A stretch of 18,039 nt of DNA from K23-9 sp049680365 (GTDB lineage: Bacteria > Planctomycetota > Planctomycetia > Pirellulales > Pirellulaceae). A program made the position numbers and the translations under genes. The notes under the pieces were generated by a model. The model saw nothing but the letters and a program-made list of their open reading frames with translations, was not told the DNA's origin and ran no database searches. How positions within the stretch are numbered: the first letter of the stretch is position 1; each line of letters starts with the position of its first letter. Shown here piece after piece: positions 7,039 through 14,049 of this stretch. Location of the stretch: the NCBI GenBank assembly GCA_049680365.1, contig JBAUHQ010000024.1, positions 1 to 18,039 on the forward strand, in the 5' to 3' direction.

Positions 7039-9765
7039 ATGACTGCGGAAGACAAACGGTTGCTTAGCAGTAAGCAACGCGAAGAGAACTGGCAGCGATG
7101 GGGACCTTATTTGTCGGAGCGACAGTGGGGGACGGTGCGCGAAGACTACAGTGCAGGCGGTGACGCGACGTGGAGCTATTTTCCACACGATCACGCTCGC
7201 AGTCGCGCCTACCGTTGGGGCGAAGACGGGCTGTTGGGGATTTCTGATCGTCAGTGTCGGCTTTGTTTTTCGGTCGCCATCTGGAACGGTCGCGATTCGA
7301 TTCTGAAGGAACGGCTCTTTGGCGTCACCGGTCCCGAAGGCAATCATGGCGAAGATGTCAAAGAATGCTACTACTACCTGGATAGCACGCCGACGCACAG
7401 TTACATGCGTGCGCTCTACAAATATCCGCAGAGCCGTTATCCGTACGAAGACTTAGTCTCAGTGAATCAGAATCGCGCGCTAAACGAACCCGAGTACGAG
7501 TTGGTTGATACGGGGGCGTTCGAGGAGTCGCGATATTTCGACGTACAGGCCGAGTATGCCAAGGCTGGCGCGGACGACATGCTGATTCGGTTGACGATCA
7601 CCAATCAAGGTCCCGCTGACGCCGTGGTGCATTTGTTACCGCAATTGTTTTTCCGAAACACATGGACCTGGGAATGCACCGACGAAGGTTGCACGATGCC
7701 GCCATCGATGCAGTTGGTTGACGGGATCGTCAAGACACGCCACGAGACTCTTGATGAAGTTTGGTTTGCCTGCGATCAACCCGAAGCGATGGGAAAATGG
7801 CAGTGGTTGTTTACGGACAACGAAACCAACACGCGGCTTCATCCCGACATGCCAAGTGAGTCGGAGTTCTACAAGGACGCGTTTCACGATTTTGTGGTCA
7901 CTGGCGAAGCCAAGGCGGTCAACCCAAAGCAGCGCGGAACGAAGTGCGCCCCCTATGGGCTTCAGAAACTGGGGGCGGGCGAATCAACCGTTGTGCGTTT
8001 GCGGCTGACACATAAGAACGAGCCGTTCATTGCAAGCGATTGCGATGGCGACGCTAAAAAGTTTGGCGAACTGGCTTTCGGTGAATCCTTTGACGCTGGT
8101 TTTCAAGCTCGGATCACGGACGCCGATGAATACTACGCGCAGCGAATTCCAGACTCGCTTTCGCCAGACCGGCGCGCGATCATGCGGCAGGCCTACGCGG
8201 GTTTGCTTTGGACGAAGCAGTTCTATCACTACTCGGTGCGTTCGTGGTTGGATGGCGATCCCAACGGCGTCGCAGCTCCGGAGGCTCGCAAGTCGGGGCG
8301 TAACAGTGATTGGCGACATCTGTTCAATCGCGATGTGATCTCGATGCCGGACAAGTGGGAGTACCCTTGGTACGCCGCCTGGGATCTGGCATTTCACATG
8401 GTGCCGATGGCGCATTTGGATTGCGAATTTGCCAAAAGCCAGATGATTTTGTTCCTGCGTGAATGGTACATGCATCCCAGTGGTCAGATTCCGGCATACG
8501 AATGGAACCTGGGTGACGTCAATCCGCCGGTTCATGCTTGGGGCGTTTGGCAGGTCTACAAAGCCAGCGGGCCAGCGGGCCAACGCGACAAGCTTTTCTT
8601 GGCCAGAGCATTCCAAAAGCTGCTCATTAACTTCACTTGGTGGGTTAATCGCAAAGACCCGCGCGGCCGCAATATCTTTGCTGGCGGTTTTTTAGGATTG
8701 GACAACATCGGAGTCTTCGATCGCAGCAAACCGATGCCTCAAGGTCACTTGGAACAGGCTGACGGTACGTCGTGGATGGCGTTCTATTGCGGCAGCATGC
8801 TGCGGATGGCCATGGAATTGGCCGAAGACAACGAAGCCTACGGAGACATGGCCAGTAAGTTCTTTGAGCATTACGTGGCGATTGCCGAAGCCATGAACTC
8901 GATGGACGGCACCGGGCTCTGGGACGAAGAGGACGGCTTTTACTACGACCATTTGTACGTTGACGGCCGATCGATCCCAATGCGGGTGCGATCACTGGTG
9001 GGGCTGCTGCCATTGATGACCAGCGTGTTGCTGGACGACGACGAAATCGACAAGCTGCCTGGTTTCAAGCGCCGGATGCAATGGTTCCTTGATAACCGCG
9101 ATGACCTAAGCCAGCACATGACGTATATGGAACGTCAAAGTGACGAAGATGACGGTCGACATTTTCGGCTGTTGGCGATCCCATCGGAAGAACGTTTTCG
9201 TCGCATTCTGTCGGTCATGTTGGACGAAAAGGAATTTTTGTCGGCCTATGGAATCCGATCGATGTCTGCGGCGCACCGCGAAGAGCCGTTCGTCTTTGAA
9301 TTTGGCGGTCAGAAAAACGAAGTGCATTACGTGCCTGGCGAGAGCGAGACGCATATGTTTGGCGGCAACAGTAATTGGCGTGGACCGATTTGGTTTCCCA
9401 CGAATTTTCTGCTGATCCAATCGCTCAAACGTTATCACGAATTTTATGGCGACCAGTTTCGTGTCGAATGTCCGACAGGATCGGGCAATTCCATGACACT
9501 GATGGAAGTGGCGCAAGAATTAGAGCGACGTTTGATCACGATGTTTGAAGTCGACAAAGATGGATCGCGGCCGATCAACGGTGGAGACAAGCACTACTCC
9601 GATGATCCCAATTGGAGTGAGCTCGTTTTGTTTTATGAGTACTTCCATGCCGATACCGGTCGCGGCTTAGGTGCGAACCATCAAACCGGTTGGACCGCCC
9701 TGGTCGCGTCGATGCTACGAAGCCAAGCGAAGTTGCCCAAGTACATGCCTGTCGATCTGCCCTAG
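7039..9765 (+). CDS. GH63-type glucosidase (MGH1-like glycoside hydrolase)
   Basis: The product is 908 residues, the usual size for this glucosidase group. The N-terminal part (about 20-350) carries segments typical of the beta-sandwich domain, including ERQWGTVREDYSAGGD, FPHDHARSRAYRWGEDG and GNHGEDVKECYYYLD. The C-terminal (alpha/alpha)6-barrel part contains AAWDLAFHM at 446-454, corresponding to the WDxAFH motif whose Asp acts as general acid in related enzymes (D449 here). NSNWRGPIWFPTNF is at 777-790. E867 (FYEYFHADTGRG) is a candidate base by analogy. No signal peptide is visible, so it is probably cytoplasmic, perhaps acting on glucosyl-containing oligosaccharides or compatible solutes. 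The substrate is inferred from family only. AAGGA six nt upstream supports ATG 7039 over the adjacent GTG at 7036. Confidence 0.88.
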   Translation: MTAEDKRLLSSKQREENWQRWGPYLSERQWGTVREDYSAGGDATWSYFPHDHARSRAYRWGEDGLLGISDRQCRLCFSVAIWNGRDSILKERLFGVTGPEGNHGEDVKECYYYLDSTPTHSYMRALYKYPQSRYPYEDLVSVNQNRALNEPEYELVDTGAFEESRYFDVQAEYAKAGADDMLIRLTITNQGPADAVVHLLPQLFFRNTWTWECTDEGCTMPPSMQLVDGIVKTRHETLDEVWFACDQPEAMGKWQWLFTDNETNTRLHPDMPSESEFYKDAFHDFVVTGEAKAVNPKQRGTKCAPYGLQKLGAGESTVVRLRLTHKNEPFIASDCDGDAKKFGELAFGESFDAGFQARITDADEYYAQRIPDSLSPDRRAIMRQAYAGLLWTKQFYHYSVRSWLDGDPNGVAAPEARKSGRNSDWRHLFNRDVISMPDKWEYPWYAAWDLAFHMVPMAHLDCEFAKSQMILFLREWYMHPSGQIPAYEWNLGDVNPPVHAWGVWQVYKASGPAGQRDKLFLARAFQKLLINFTWWVNRKDPRGRNIFAGGFLGLDNIGVFDRSKPMPQGHLEQADGTSWMAFYCGSMLRMAMELAEDNEAYGDMASKFFEHYVAIAEAMNSMDGTGLWDEEDGFYYDHLYVDGRSIPMRVRSLVGLLPLMTSVLLDDDEIDKLPGFKRRMQWFLDNRDDLSQHMTYMERQSDEDDGRHFRLLAIPSEERFRRILSVMLDEKEFLSAYGIRSMSAAHREEPFVFEFGGQKNEVHYVPGESETHMFGGNSNWRGPIWFPTNFLLIQSLKRYHEFYGDQFRVECPTGSGNSMTLMEVAQELERRLITMFEVDKDGSRPINGGDKHYSDDPNWSELVLFYEYFHADTGRGLGANHQTGWTALVASMLRSQAKLPKYMPVDLP

Positions 9766-9830
9766 AGGCAGCGAATGACGCAGCAGCGGGAGATCAGGTT
9801 TCGCTACCCAAAAGTTGAACACCGGTCCCG

Positions 9831-9847
9831 CAGCTAGTGGCTAGCTG
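9831..9847. other. Perfect 7-bp inverted repeat between convergent genes
   Basis: CAGCTAG (9831-9837) and CTAGCTG (9841-9847) are separated by TGG. It covers the stop codon of the minus-strand zinc-ribbon gene and lies 66 nt after the glucosidase stop. There is no T-run on either side, so a terminator role is uncertain. Confidence 0.4.
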
Positions 9848-10130
9848 ACTGGCGCTGTTTTGTTGGCGTTGGGCGCTCTGCGGTCGATGGCGATTCCGAT
9901 GAATTGCGTTTTCCCACGTGAATCGTATTGGCACGATCGACTTGGATCGCCCCGCCGTATTCGATTTTCGAATCGGTTGGACTCGAGAAAACGAGCTTCT
10001 TTCGGCGGTGACACCACGGGCATGCATATACGGCACGAACGAAAAGAACTCGTTCGATCAGGCGACGACGCACACGTTCAAGATGGCAGTCGCATTTGCG
10101 GCATTTGAATGTCTTTTTTTGCTGAGTCAT
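9834..10130 (-). CDS. Small basic zinc-ribbon protein, function unknown
   Basis: The product is 98 residues. Two CxxC pairs (C10/C13 and C37/C40), separated by a 23-residue basic segment rich in Arg, form a likely four-cysteine zinc ribbon. After the ribbon the chain is hydrophilic, rich in Ser, Thr and Pro, and probably disordered. The gene is supported by a strong ribosome binding site: GAGGGG lies a few bases upstream of ATG 10130 on the minus strand, unusual for this window. The basic ribbon suggests binding to nucleic acid or a ribosomal component, but this is inference. It lies downstream of yjbQ on the same strand with a 196-nt gap. I do not recognise a named family. Confidence 0.68.
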   Translation of the reverse strand: MTQQKKTFKCRKCDCHLERVRRRLIERVLFVRAVYACPWCHRRKKLVFSSPTDSKIEYGGAIQVDRANTIHVGKRNSSESPSTAERPTPTKQRQSASH

Positions 10131-10326
10131 TGTGTCCCCTCGTGTCTCAAGCTTTCTTCGCTCGAATTCCAGGTTCCTATCGATTAAGAGTGAGTTCGAC
10201 CGTGCATGATGATAACGATCGTTTTGAAGTTCTCCACTGAACGAATGTTAAATCGTGTTGAAGGTTCCAAGCTGCACCATAGGCCAGCCATTGATGCGTC
10301 ACACTGAACATCAAACACCTAGCGAC

Positions 10327-10749
10327 CTAACTGGTTTTCCCCGTTAGGGTGGTCACGATGCTCCGGCTGCCGCCGTGATCACGATGCTCGCAAAGGTAGA
10401 TGCCTTGCCAAGTGCCAAGCTGCAGTCGTCCCTGTCCCACAGGGATGCTGACACTCGCACCCATCATGGACGCTTTGACGTGAGCTGGCATGTCATCGGG
10501 GCCCTCCAGAGTGTGGATGTAGGGCAGGTTCTCAGGCACAACATGGTTCATTGCTGTCTCGAAATCCACTCGCACGTCAGGATCCGCATTTTCGTTGATG
10601 GTCAGCGAGGCACTGGTGTGCTGGATAAAAACGTGCAGCAAGCCAATTTCAATGGTAGCTAATTCGGGGATTGCGCTAACGATATCGCGGGTCACCAGAT
10701 GGAACCCTCGTGTGACGGCGGGAAGTCGCAGTTTTCGTTGAATCCACAT
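10327..10749 (-). CDS. yjbQ: YjbQ / UPF0047 family protein
   Basis: The 140-residue length is typical of this small family. The hallmarks are all present: HTSASLTINENADPDVR at 44-60, NHVVPENLPYIHT at 68-80, EGPDDMPAH at 82-90, and LGTWQGIYLCEHRDHG at 111-126. Family members form trimers with conserved His residues, and some show weak thiamine-phosphate synthase activity in E. coli; the physiological role is unresolved. AAGG is located about eight nt upstream of the ATG at 10749 on the minus strand. The zinc-ribbon gene follows on the same strand. The family assignment is firm and the biochemical role is not. Confidence 0.93.
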   Translation of the reverse strand: MWIQRKLRLPAVTRGFHLVTRDIVSAIPELATIEIGLLHVFIQHTSASLTINENADPDVRVDFETAMNHVVPENLPYIHTLEGPDDMPAHVKASMMGASVSIPVGQGRLQLGTWQGIYLCEHRDHGGSRSIVTTLTGKTS

Positions 10750-11092
10750 TTTCAGTGCCTTGATGTCGACATTGCCGTGCTTGGCAAAAAAGTTTTGAAA
10801 TTAAATTCCGGCATTCAGATACTAGCGAATCGCCGACACAATGTGGTTTAACGCAAATCGCCAGTGTTGGGGGAGTCGCTCCCCTAGACTCACTTGAGCT
10901 GACCGCGTGGACAGAGGAGCCACCATGCACGTTAGCCTAAGTGGACCATTCTTCCCTTGGCTGGAATCTCTGCCGCAGCGGAAATTTTGATGCGGATTTG
11001 GCACGGTTTTGAATCTAACCGTTACTGCTTATCTGCTCCCAAGTATCACCGCAGGTGTGACGGTGGATCCTAGAAATGCACACACATTTTTC
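10750..11092. other. Noncoding gap between yjbQ and the 74-residue gene
   Basis: I see no convincing gene here. The region holds a short perfect hairpin, GGGGAG (10870-10875)/CTCCCC (10879-10884) with a TCG loop, extendable by wobble pairs. It also provides the divergent upstream regions of yjbQ and of the next plus-strand unit. The short open frames on the minus strand have no recognisable protein features. Confidence 0.5.
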
Positions 11093-11120
11093 TTGACTCA
11101 TCTATCAAAACGCTAATAAT
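11093..11120 (+). promoter_or_regulatory. Candidate sigma70-type promoter of the 74-residue gene
   Basis: TTGACT (11093-11098) and AATAAT (11115-11120) match the -35 and -10 consensus at five of six positions each, with a 16-nt spacer. Transcription would begin near 11127 and give a leader of about 115 nt before the ATG at 11244. Confidence 0.5.
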
Positions 11121-11178
11121 CCAACCGTGACATGTGCGGCGGACGAGTGGATGGTTCCGCAACAGAATTAAAGACAGA

Positions 11179-11228
11179 TGATTCAGTGACAGGAATTCGC
11201 TGAATCAACGACAGCGCTCTGCAAGCGC
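11179..11228 (+). promoter_or_regulatory. Structured 5' leader with two hairpins
   Basis: TGATTCAG (11179-11186) pairs with CTGAATCA (11200-11207), and GCGCT (11214-11218) pairs with AGCGC (11224-11228). The second hairpin ends 15 nt before the start codon of the 74-residue gene, near enough to affect translation. No known riboswitch class was recognised. Confidence 0.4.
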
Positions 11229-11243
11229 GAAACGGAAAACCTA

Positions 11244-11468
11244 ATGAGTCAATGCAAGAACGTTTTTGAAGCCATCTTGCGATATGGCCACGATGAAGAC
11301 TTTGTTCCCAATGAGGAGAACGGCTTTTCAGCGACGGATGCACCTGCGGGAAGCTCGGAAAAAATCGAAGTTCTGCGTAAGCGAGTCGAACTGGGTCAGC
11401 CGCTTTGGCACAACACTGACCGTGTCGATTACAGCGGCTTGACCGGAGCCATTCGCCCGCGCGAGTAA
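11244..11468 (+). CDS. Small conserved protein of unknown function (74 residues)
   Basis: The product is acidic to neutral and has no membrane segment or signal peptide. It contains FEAILRYGHDEDFVP near the N-terminus, then APAGSSEKIEVLRKRVELGQ and LWHNTDRVDYSGLTGAIRPRE at the C-terminus. I recognise this pattern as a small protein that recurs in planctomycetes and some other bacteria, without assigned function. The evidence that it is expressed comes from its surroundings: a good promoter at 11093-11120, a structured leader, GGAAA before ATG 11244, and a strong intrinsic terminator 29 nt after the stop. It therefore forms its own transcription unit, separate from the retron-like element that follows. 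Confidence 0.75.
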   Translation: MSQCKNVFEAILRYGHDEDFVPNEENGFSATDAPAGSSEKIEVLRKRVELGQPLWHNTDRVDYSGLTGAIRPRE

Positions 11469-11497
11469 TCACGCTGGAAATGCTACAGATGACCCAG

Positions 11498-11531
11498 ACG
11501 CCCGAAAGCACGCTGCTTTTGGGCGTTTTTT
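11498..11531 (+). terminator. Strong intrinsic terminator
   Basis: A 13-bp stem is formed by 11498-11510 (ACGCCCGAAAGCA) and 11514-11526 (TGCTTTTGGGCGT), with a CGC loop and one G-U pair. It is followed by a run of six T residues at 11526-11531. It ends the 74-residue gene and insulates it from the retron-like unit downstream. Confidence 0.92.
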
Positions 11532-11562
11532 ATTGAAACGAACCCGCTTGGACATCCAATAT

Positions 11563-11591
11563 TTGACTTTGGTCACCGAAGCCTCAATATT
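11563..11591 (+). promoter_or_regulatory. Candidate promoter of the retron-like ncRNA/RT unit
   Basis: TTGACT (11563-11568) is followed after exactly 17 nt by AATATT (11586-11591). The -10 is only a four-of-six match. The predicted transcription start, about 11598, would fall two bases before the first arm of the predicted retron RNA, which is what a retron ncRNA promoter should do. Confidence 0.4.
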
Positions 11592-11599
11592 CATTAGCG

Positions 11600-11790
11600 A
11601 GTTCGGGGCCGTTTCCATGGACCAAGTTCGCTGGTGATTGGGGTCGTCAGATTCCCGCATCAGCAGCCACGAGGTTACCTCGTGGCAGTTTGTTTACTGT
11701 GCAAGTTGACCGCGTGAGCTTGCCTGCGTCTGCCGACGCAGAAAAGCTCGTGCAAGACACGGACGAGTTGGAACGGTGCGGTCCCGGACT
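11600..11790 (+). ncRNA. Predicted retron msr-msd-like RNA
   Basis: Bases 11600-11611 (AGTTCGGGGCCG) pair with 11779-11790 (CGGTCCCGGACT) over 12 consecutive positions, two of them G-U, giving the a1/a2-type closing stem of a retron RNA. A second short pairing, 11613-11617 with 11769-11773, lies just inside. Enclosed in order are four hairpins. 11621-11635 has a UUCG loop and a bulged A. 11635-11662 is weak. 11666-11686 is a perfect 9-bp stem with a TTA loop. 11712-11753 has 10 bp with two wobbles, a 2x2 internal loop, 7 bp and a TGCC loop, and is msd-like. GTTTTT follows at 11791-11796. The reverse transcriptase starts at 11838. The branching G cannot be fixed; G11619 or G11620 are candidates. 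Folding was done by eye. Confidence 0.6.
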
Positions 11791-11837
11791 GTTTTTAGAG
11801 TTAATTTGATCAGGCATGTGAAATTGGGTGAATCGTC

Positions 11838-13178
11838 ATGGTTGGTCGCGCCAACGAAACGGTTTCGATCGATCGCTCACGGTTGCTCCGACTGCTTCGT
11901 GCTCGCCTCCAGCGTCGCTGGATTGTCTCGCCTGGGATTGTTTTGCAGCTAACGACGGGGCTTTTCGGCAAACATCGTTCGATCGAAAAACAATTTGCTA
12001 CGCAAATTTCGCAGGCCTTCCGCGAACAGAGACTGAATTCGCCAGCTCAGCTTTCGTTTTGGTTAACTCGCAATGAATTGATACGACGGTTTTTTCGAAA
12101 ACAAGATTCGATTCTCATTCGCCAATCGTTAATCGATGCGATCAAACAGGATCAAACGGGCTACCGTTGGCCGCTGCCGCAAATCAACAGTGATGTGGAG
12201 TTGGCCGAATTCTTGCTGCTAGGGTCCTGGCGAGTCCTCCAGTGGCTGACGCTCCCGCATCAGCGTCGACAAACCAGCGTGACGCACTACCATCGACGTG
12301 AAATTCCTAAGCGTGATGGGACCACTCGTTGGATTGAATCTCCGACACCCATCCTGAAACGCACCCAGCGAATGATCGCGACGGAGATCATTGCACGCAT
12401 TCCGATTCACGACGCAGCGTTTGGATTTCGGTGTGGTGTCAGCATTCAAGACTGCTCGCGGCAGCACGTGGGACGCGAAGCCGTCTTGCGAATGGATTTG
12501 CAAGATTTCTTTGGCAGCATTCATTACGGACGCGTCGAATCGTTGTTTCGCAATGCCGGATATCCCGCATCGGTCGCTGCAAAATTGGCGATGCTATGCA
12601 CCGCACCGGGCGAATTGCCGGGCGAAGCAATGGCAGATACCAGCAGCAAATTGACGCACTCACGTCTACCGCAGGGAGCACCTACATCGCCTGCGTTAGC
12701 CAATGTGATTGCATTCGCGATGGACCGGAGACTGACGGGACTTTCGGCGGCAGCCAAAGTGTCCTACACGCGTTACGCGGATGATCTAATTTTTAGTTTC
12801 GATTCCAAATCCACAGCCTATGCCAAGCGATTGGCCACCAGCGTCGCCGTGATTGCGATGGAAGAAGGCTTCAGGGTGAACTATCGCAAAACGCGTCTGA
12901 TGCGTCACGGAAATTCGCAGCGCGTACTGGGGATGACGGTCAATGAAAGGCTGAATGTACCGCGCAAGGATTACGAAGAATTGAAAGCGATCTTGCACAA
13001 TTGTGTCCGACACGGGCCCAACGGACAAAATCGAAACGAACATCCGCAATTTCAACAGCACTTGCGAGGCCGAATCGCCCACGTCGCCAGCGTGCATCCA
13101 GGACGTGGTGAGAAGTTAATGCGATCATTTAACCGAATCGATTGGGGCGAACGCCCTACCGATTTGTCCGCGAGTTGA
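11838..13178 (+). CDS. Retron-like reverse transcriptase with N-terminal extension
   Basis: The product is 446 residues. The RT core begins near residue 115. IPKRDGTTRWIESPTPILK (156-174) holds the early blocks, GFRCGVSIQDCSRQHV (196-211) block 2, and LRMDLQDFFGSI (217-228) the first catalytic Asp, D220. RLPQGAPTSPALAN (276-289) is block 4, YADD (313-316) the active site, and QRVLGMTVNERLNVPRKDYEELKAILHN (361-388, as QRVLGMTVNE then RLNVPRKDYEELKAILHN) block 7. Catalytic residues are intact. The retron signatures are altered: NAxxH reads CSRQH and VTG reads VLG. Residues 1-115 are helical-looking and basic, unlike compact retron RTs, and their role is unknown. GGTGA lies seven nt before ATG 11838. 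The gene ends 23 nt inside the convergent aldo/keto reductase gene. A structured RNA lies just upstream. Other RT classes (group II intron, DGR) fit less well. Confidence 0.9.
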   Translation: MVGRANETVSIDRSRLLRLLRARLQRRWIVSPGIVLQLTTGLFGKHRSIEKQFATQISQAFREQRLNSPAQLSFWLTRNELIRRFFRKQDSILIRQSLIDAIKQDQTGYRWPLPQINSDVELAEFLLLGSWRVLQWLTLPHQRRQTSVTHYHRREIPKRDGTTRWIESPTPILKRTQRMIATEIIARIPIHDAAFGFRCGVSIQDCSRQHVGREAVLRMDLQDFFGSIHYGRVESLFRNAGYPASVAAKLAMLCTAPGELPGEAMADTSSKLTHSRLPQGAPTSPALANVIAFAMDRRLTGLSAAAKVSYTRYADDLIFSFDSKSTAYAKRLATSVAVIAMEEGFRVNYRKTRLMRHGNSQRVLGMTVNERLNVPRKDYEELKAILHNCVRHGPNGQNRNEHPQFQQHLRGRIAHVASVHPGRGEKLMRSFNRIDWGERPTDLSAS

Positions 13179-14049
13179 TTTCCGCCAGCAACTCATTTGG
13201 CAACGGACCTGCGAAGGCGGCTTGGATGTTTTGAGTCAAGTGTTCGTGATTGCAGGTGCCGACGATTGTCGTATGGCATTGCGGTTGCGAAAGCGTGTAA
13301 CGCAAAATCATTTCCGCGCGAGTCATTCCGTCTGGCAACAGTTCATCCAGCCTGGCCGCTGACCAAACGTCTTGCAAAGCCGGTCGAGAAATTTCAGCAT
13401 CCGGTCCACCCTGGGCAATGCCACCGCGAATGATGATTCCGCAACCGTTGTCGGCAGCTTGGACGATCAACTGCTCGTGCTCGCGAGACAAACAGGAGTA
13501 CGGTATTTGGAAGGTGTCAAACACATCCAACTGGATCAAGGCGGCAAGGTCAGGCAGTTTGCTTGACACGCCTATAAACCGAATCAATCCTTGTTCGCGG
13601 AAACGTTGCAGTTGATCGATCAAGCCAGCACGCTGCAACGTTTCTGCATCACCGCCGTGGAATTGCAGCAAGTCGACGTAGTCCGTCTGCAACCGTTGCA
13701 AACTGGTTTCGATGTTTCGTTGCAAGACGTCCTTTTCCCAGACGTGACCAATTTCCAAGTGATCGTCATGCTGGGTAGGTACGCAGCCGCATTTTGTCGC
13801 CAAATAATACTCGTCGCGTCGCGATCCAATCGCATCGCCAATGCGTTGTTCAGCAATCCCATAGTCGGGCGACGTATCGATGAAGTTGATCCCAGAGTCC
13901 AAAACCAAATTTAGAAACTGGGCGGCTTGTTCATCATCCACCACGCGAACTCCCCAAGTCTTGGGTCCGCGCAGTCCCATGCTGCCGTAGCCAAGTTGCG
14001 TGACCGAAAGGCCAGTGCGTCCGAGTGTTCGTTTGGGAAGCGTGTTCAT
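13156..14049 (-). CDS. Aldo/keto reductase
   Basis: The 297-residue product is an NADPH-dependent oxidoreductase of the (beta/alpha)8 aldo/keto reductase family. The N-terminus KRTLGRTGLSVTQLGYGSMGLRG is typical. The catalytic tetrad can be placed: D58 and Y63 (FIDTSPDYG, 57-64), K86 (LATKCG) and H131 (LLQFHGG). Cofactor-loop features appear near FIGVSSK, and the C-terminal TTIVGTCNHEHLTQNI matches the NADP-binding end of the barrel. The substrate is unknown. Its ATG overlaps the TGA of the upstream membrane-protein gene in an ATGA arrangement, so the two are very likely translated from one message. Its 3' end overlaps the convergent RT gene by 23 bp. Confidence 0.93.
   Translation of the reverse strand: MNTLPKRTLGRTGLSVTQLGYGSMGLRGPKTWGVRVVDDEQAAQFLNLVLDSGINFIDTSPDYGIAEQRIGDAIGSRRDEYYLATKCGCVPTQHDDHLEIGHVWEKDVLQRNIETSLQRLQTDYVDLLQFHGGDAETLQRAGLIDQLQRFREQGLIRFIGVSSKLPDLAALIQLDVFDTFQIPYSCLSREHEQLIVQAADNGCGIIIRGGIAQGGPDAEISRPALQDVWSAARLDELLPDGMTRAEMILRYTLSQPQCHTTIVGTCNHEHLTQNIQAAFAGPLPNELLAEINSRTNR

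Noticed and set aside
10214..10223. Palindrome AACGATCGTT between the zinc-ribbon and yjbQ genes
   Set aside because: A 10-bp palindrome of this composition can occur by chance, and no second site or promoter alignment supports an operator.
10822..11004. 60-codon minus-strand open frame in the gap upstream of the 74-residue gene
   Set aside because: No ribosome binding site, no recognisable features, and a hairpin falls within it.
11828..12076. Plus-strand open frame overlapping the start of the RT gene in another frame
   Set aside because: It is a shadow frame; the RT frame continues into conserved motifs and has its own ribosome binding site.
11838..13178. Diversity-generating retroelement or group II intron RT
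   Set aside because: Block 4 reads LPQGAPTSP, not the SQ form usual in DGR RTs. There is no template/variable repeat pair, maturase domain or intron RNA seen in the window.
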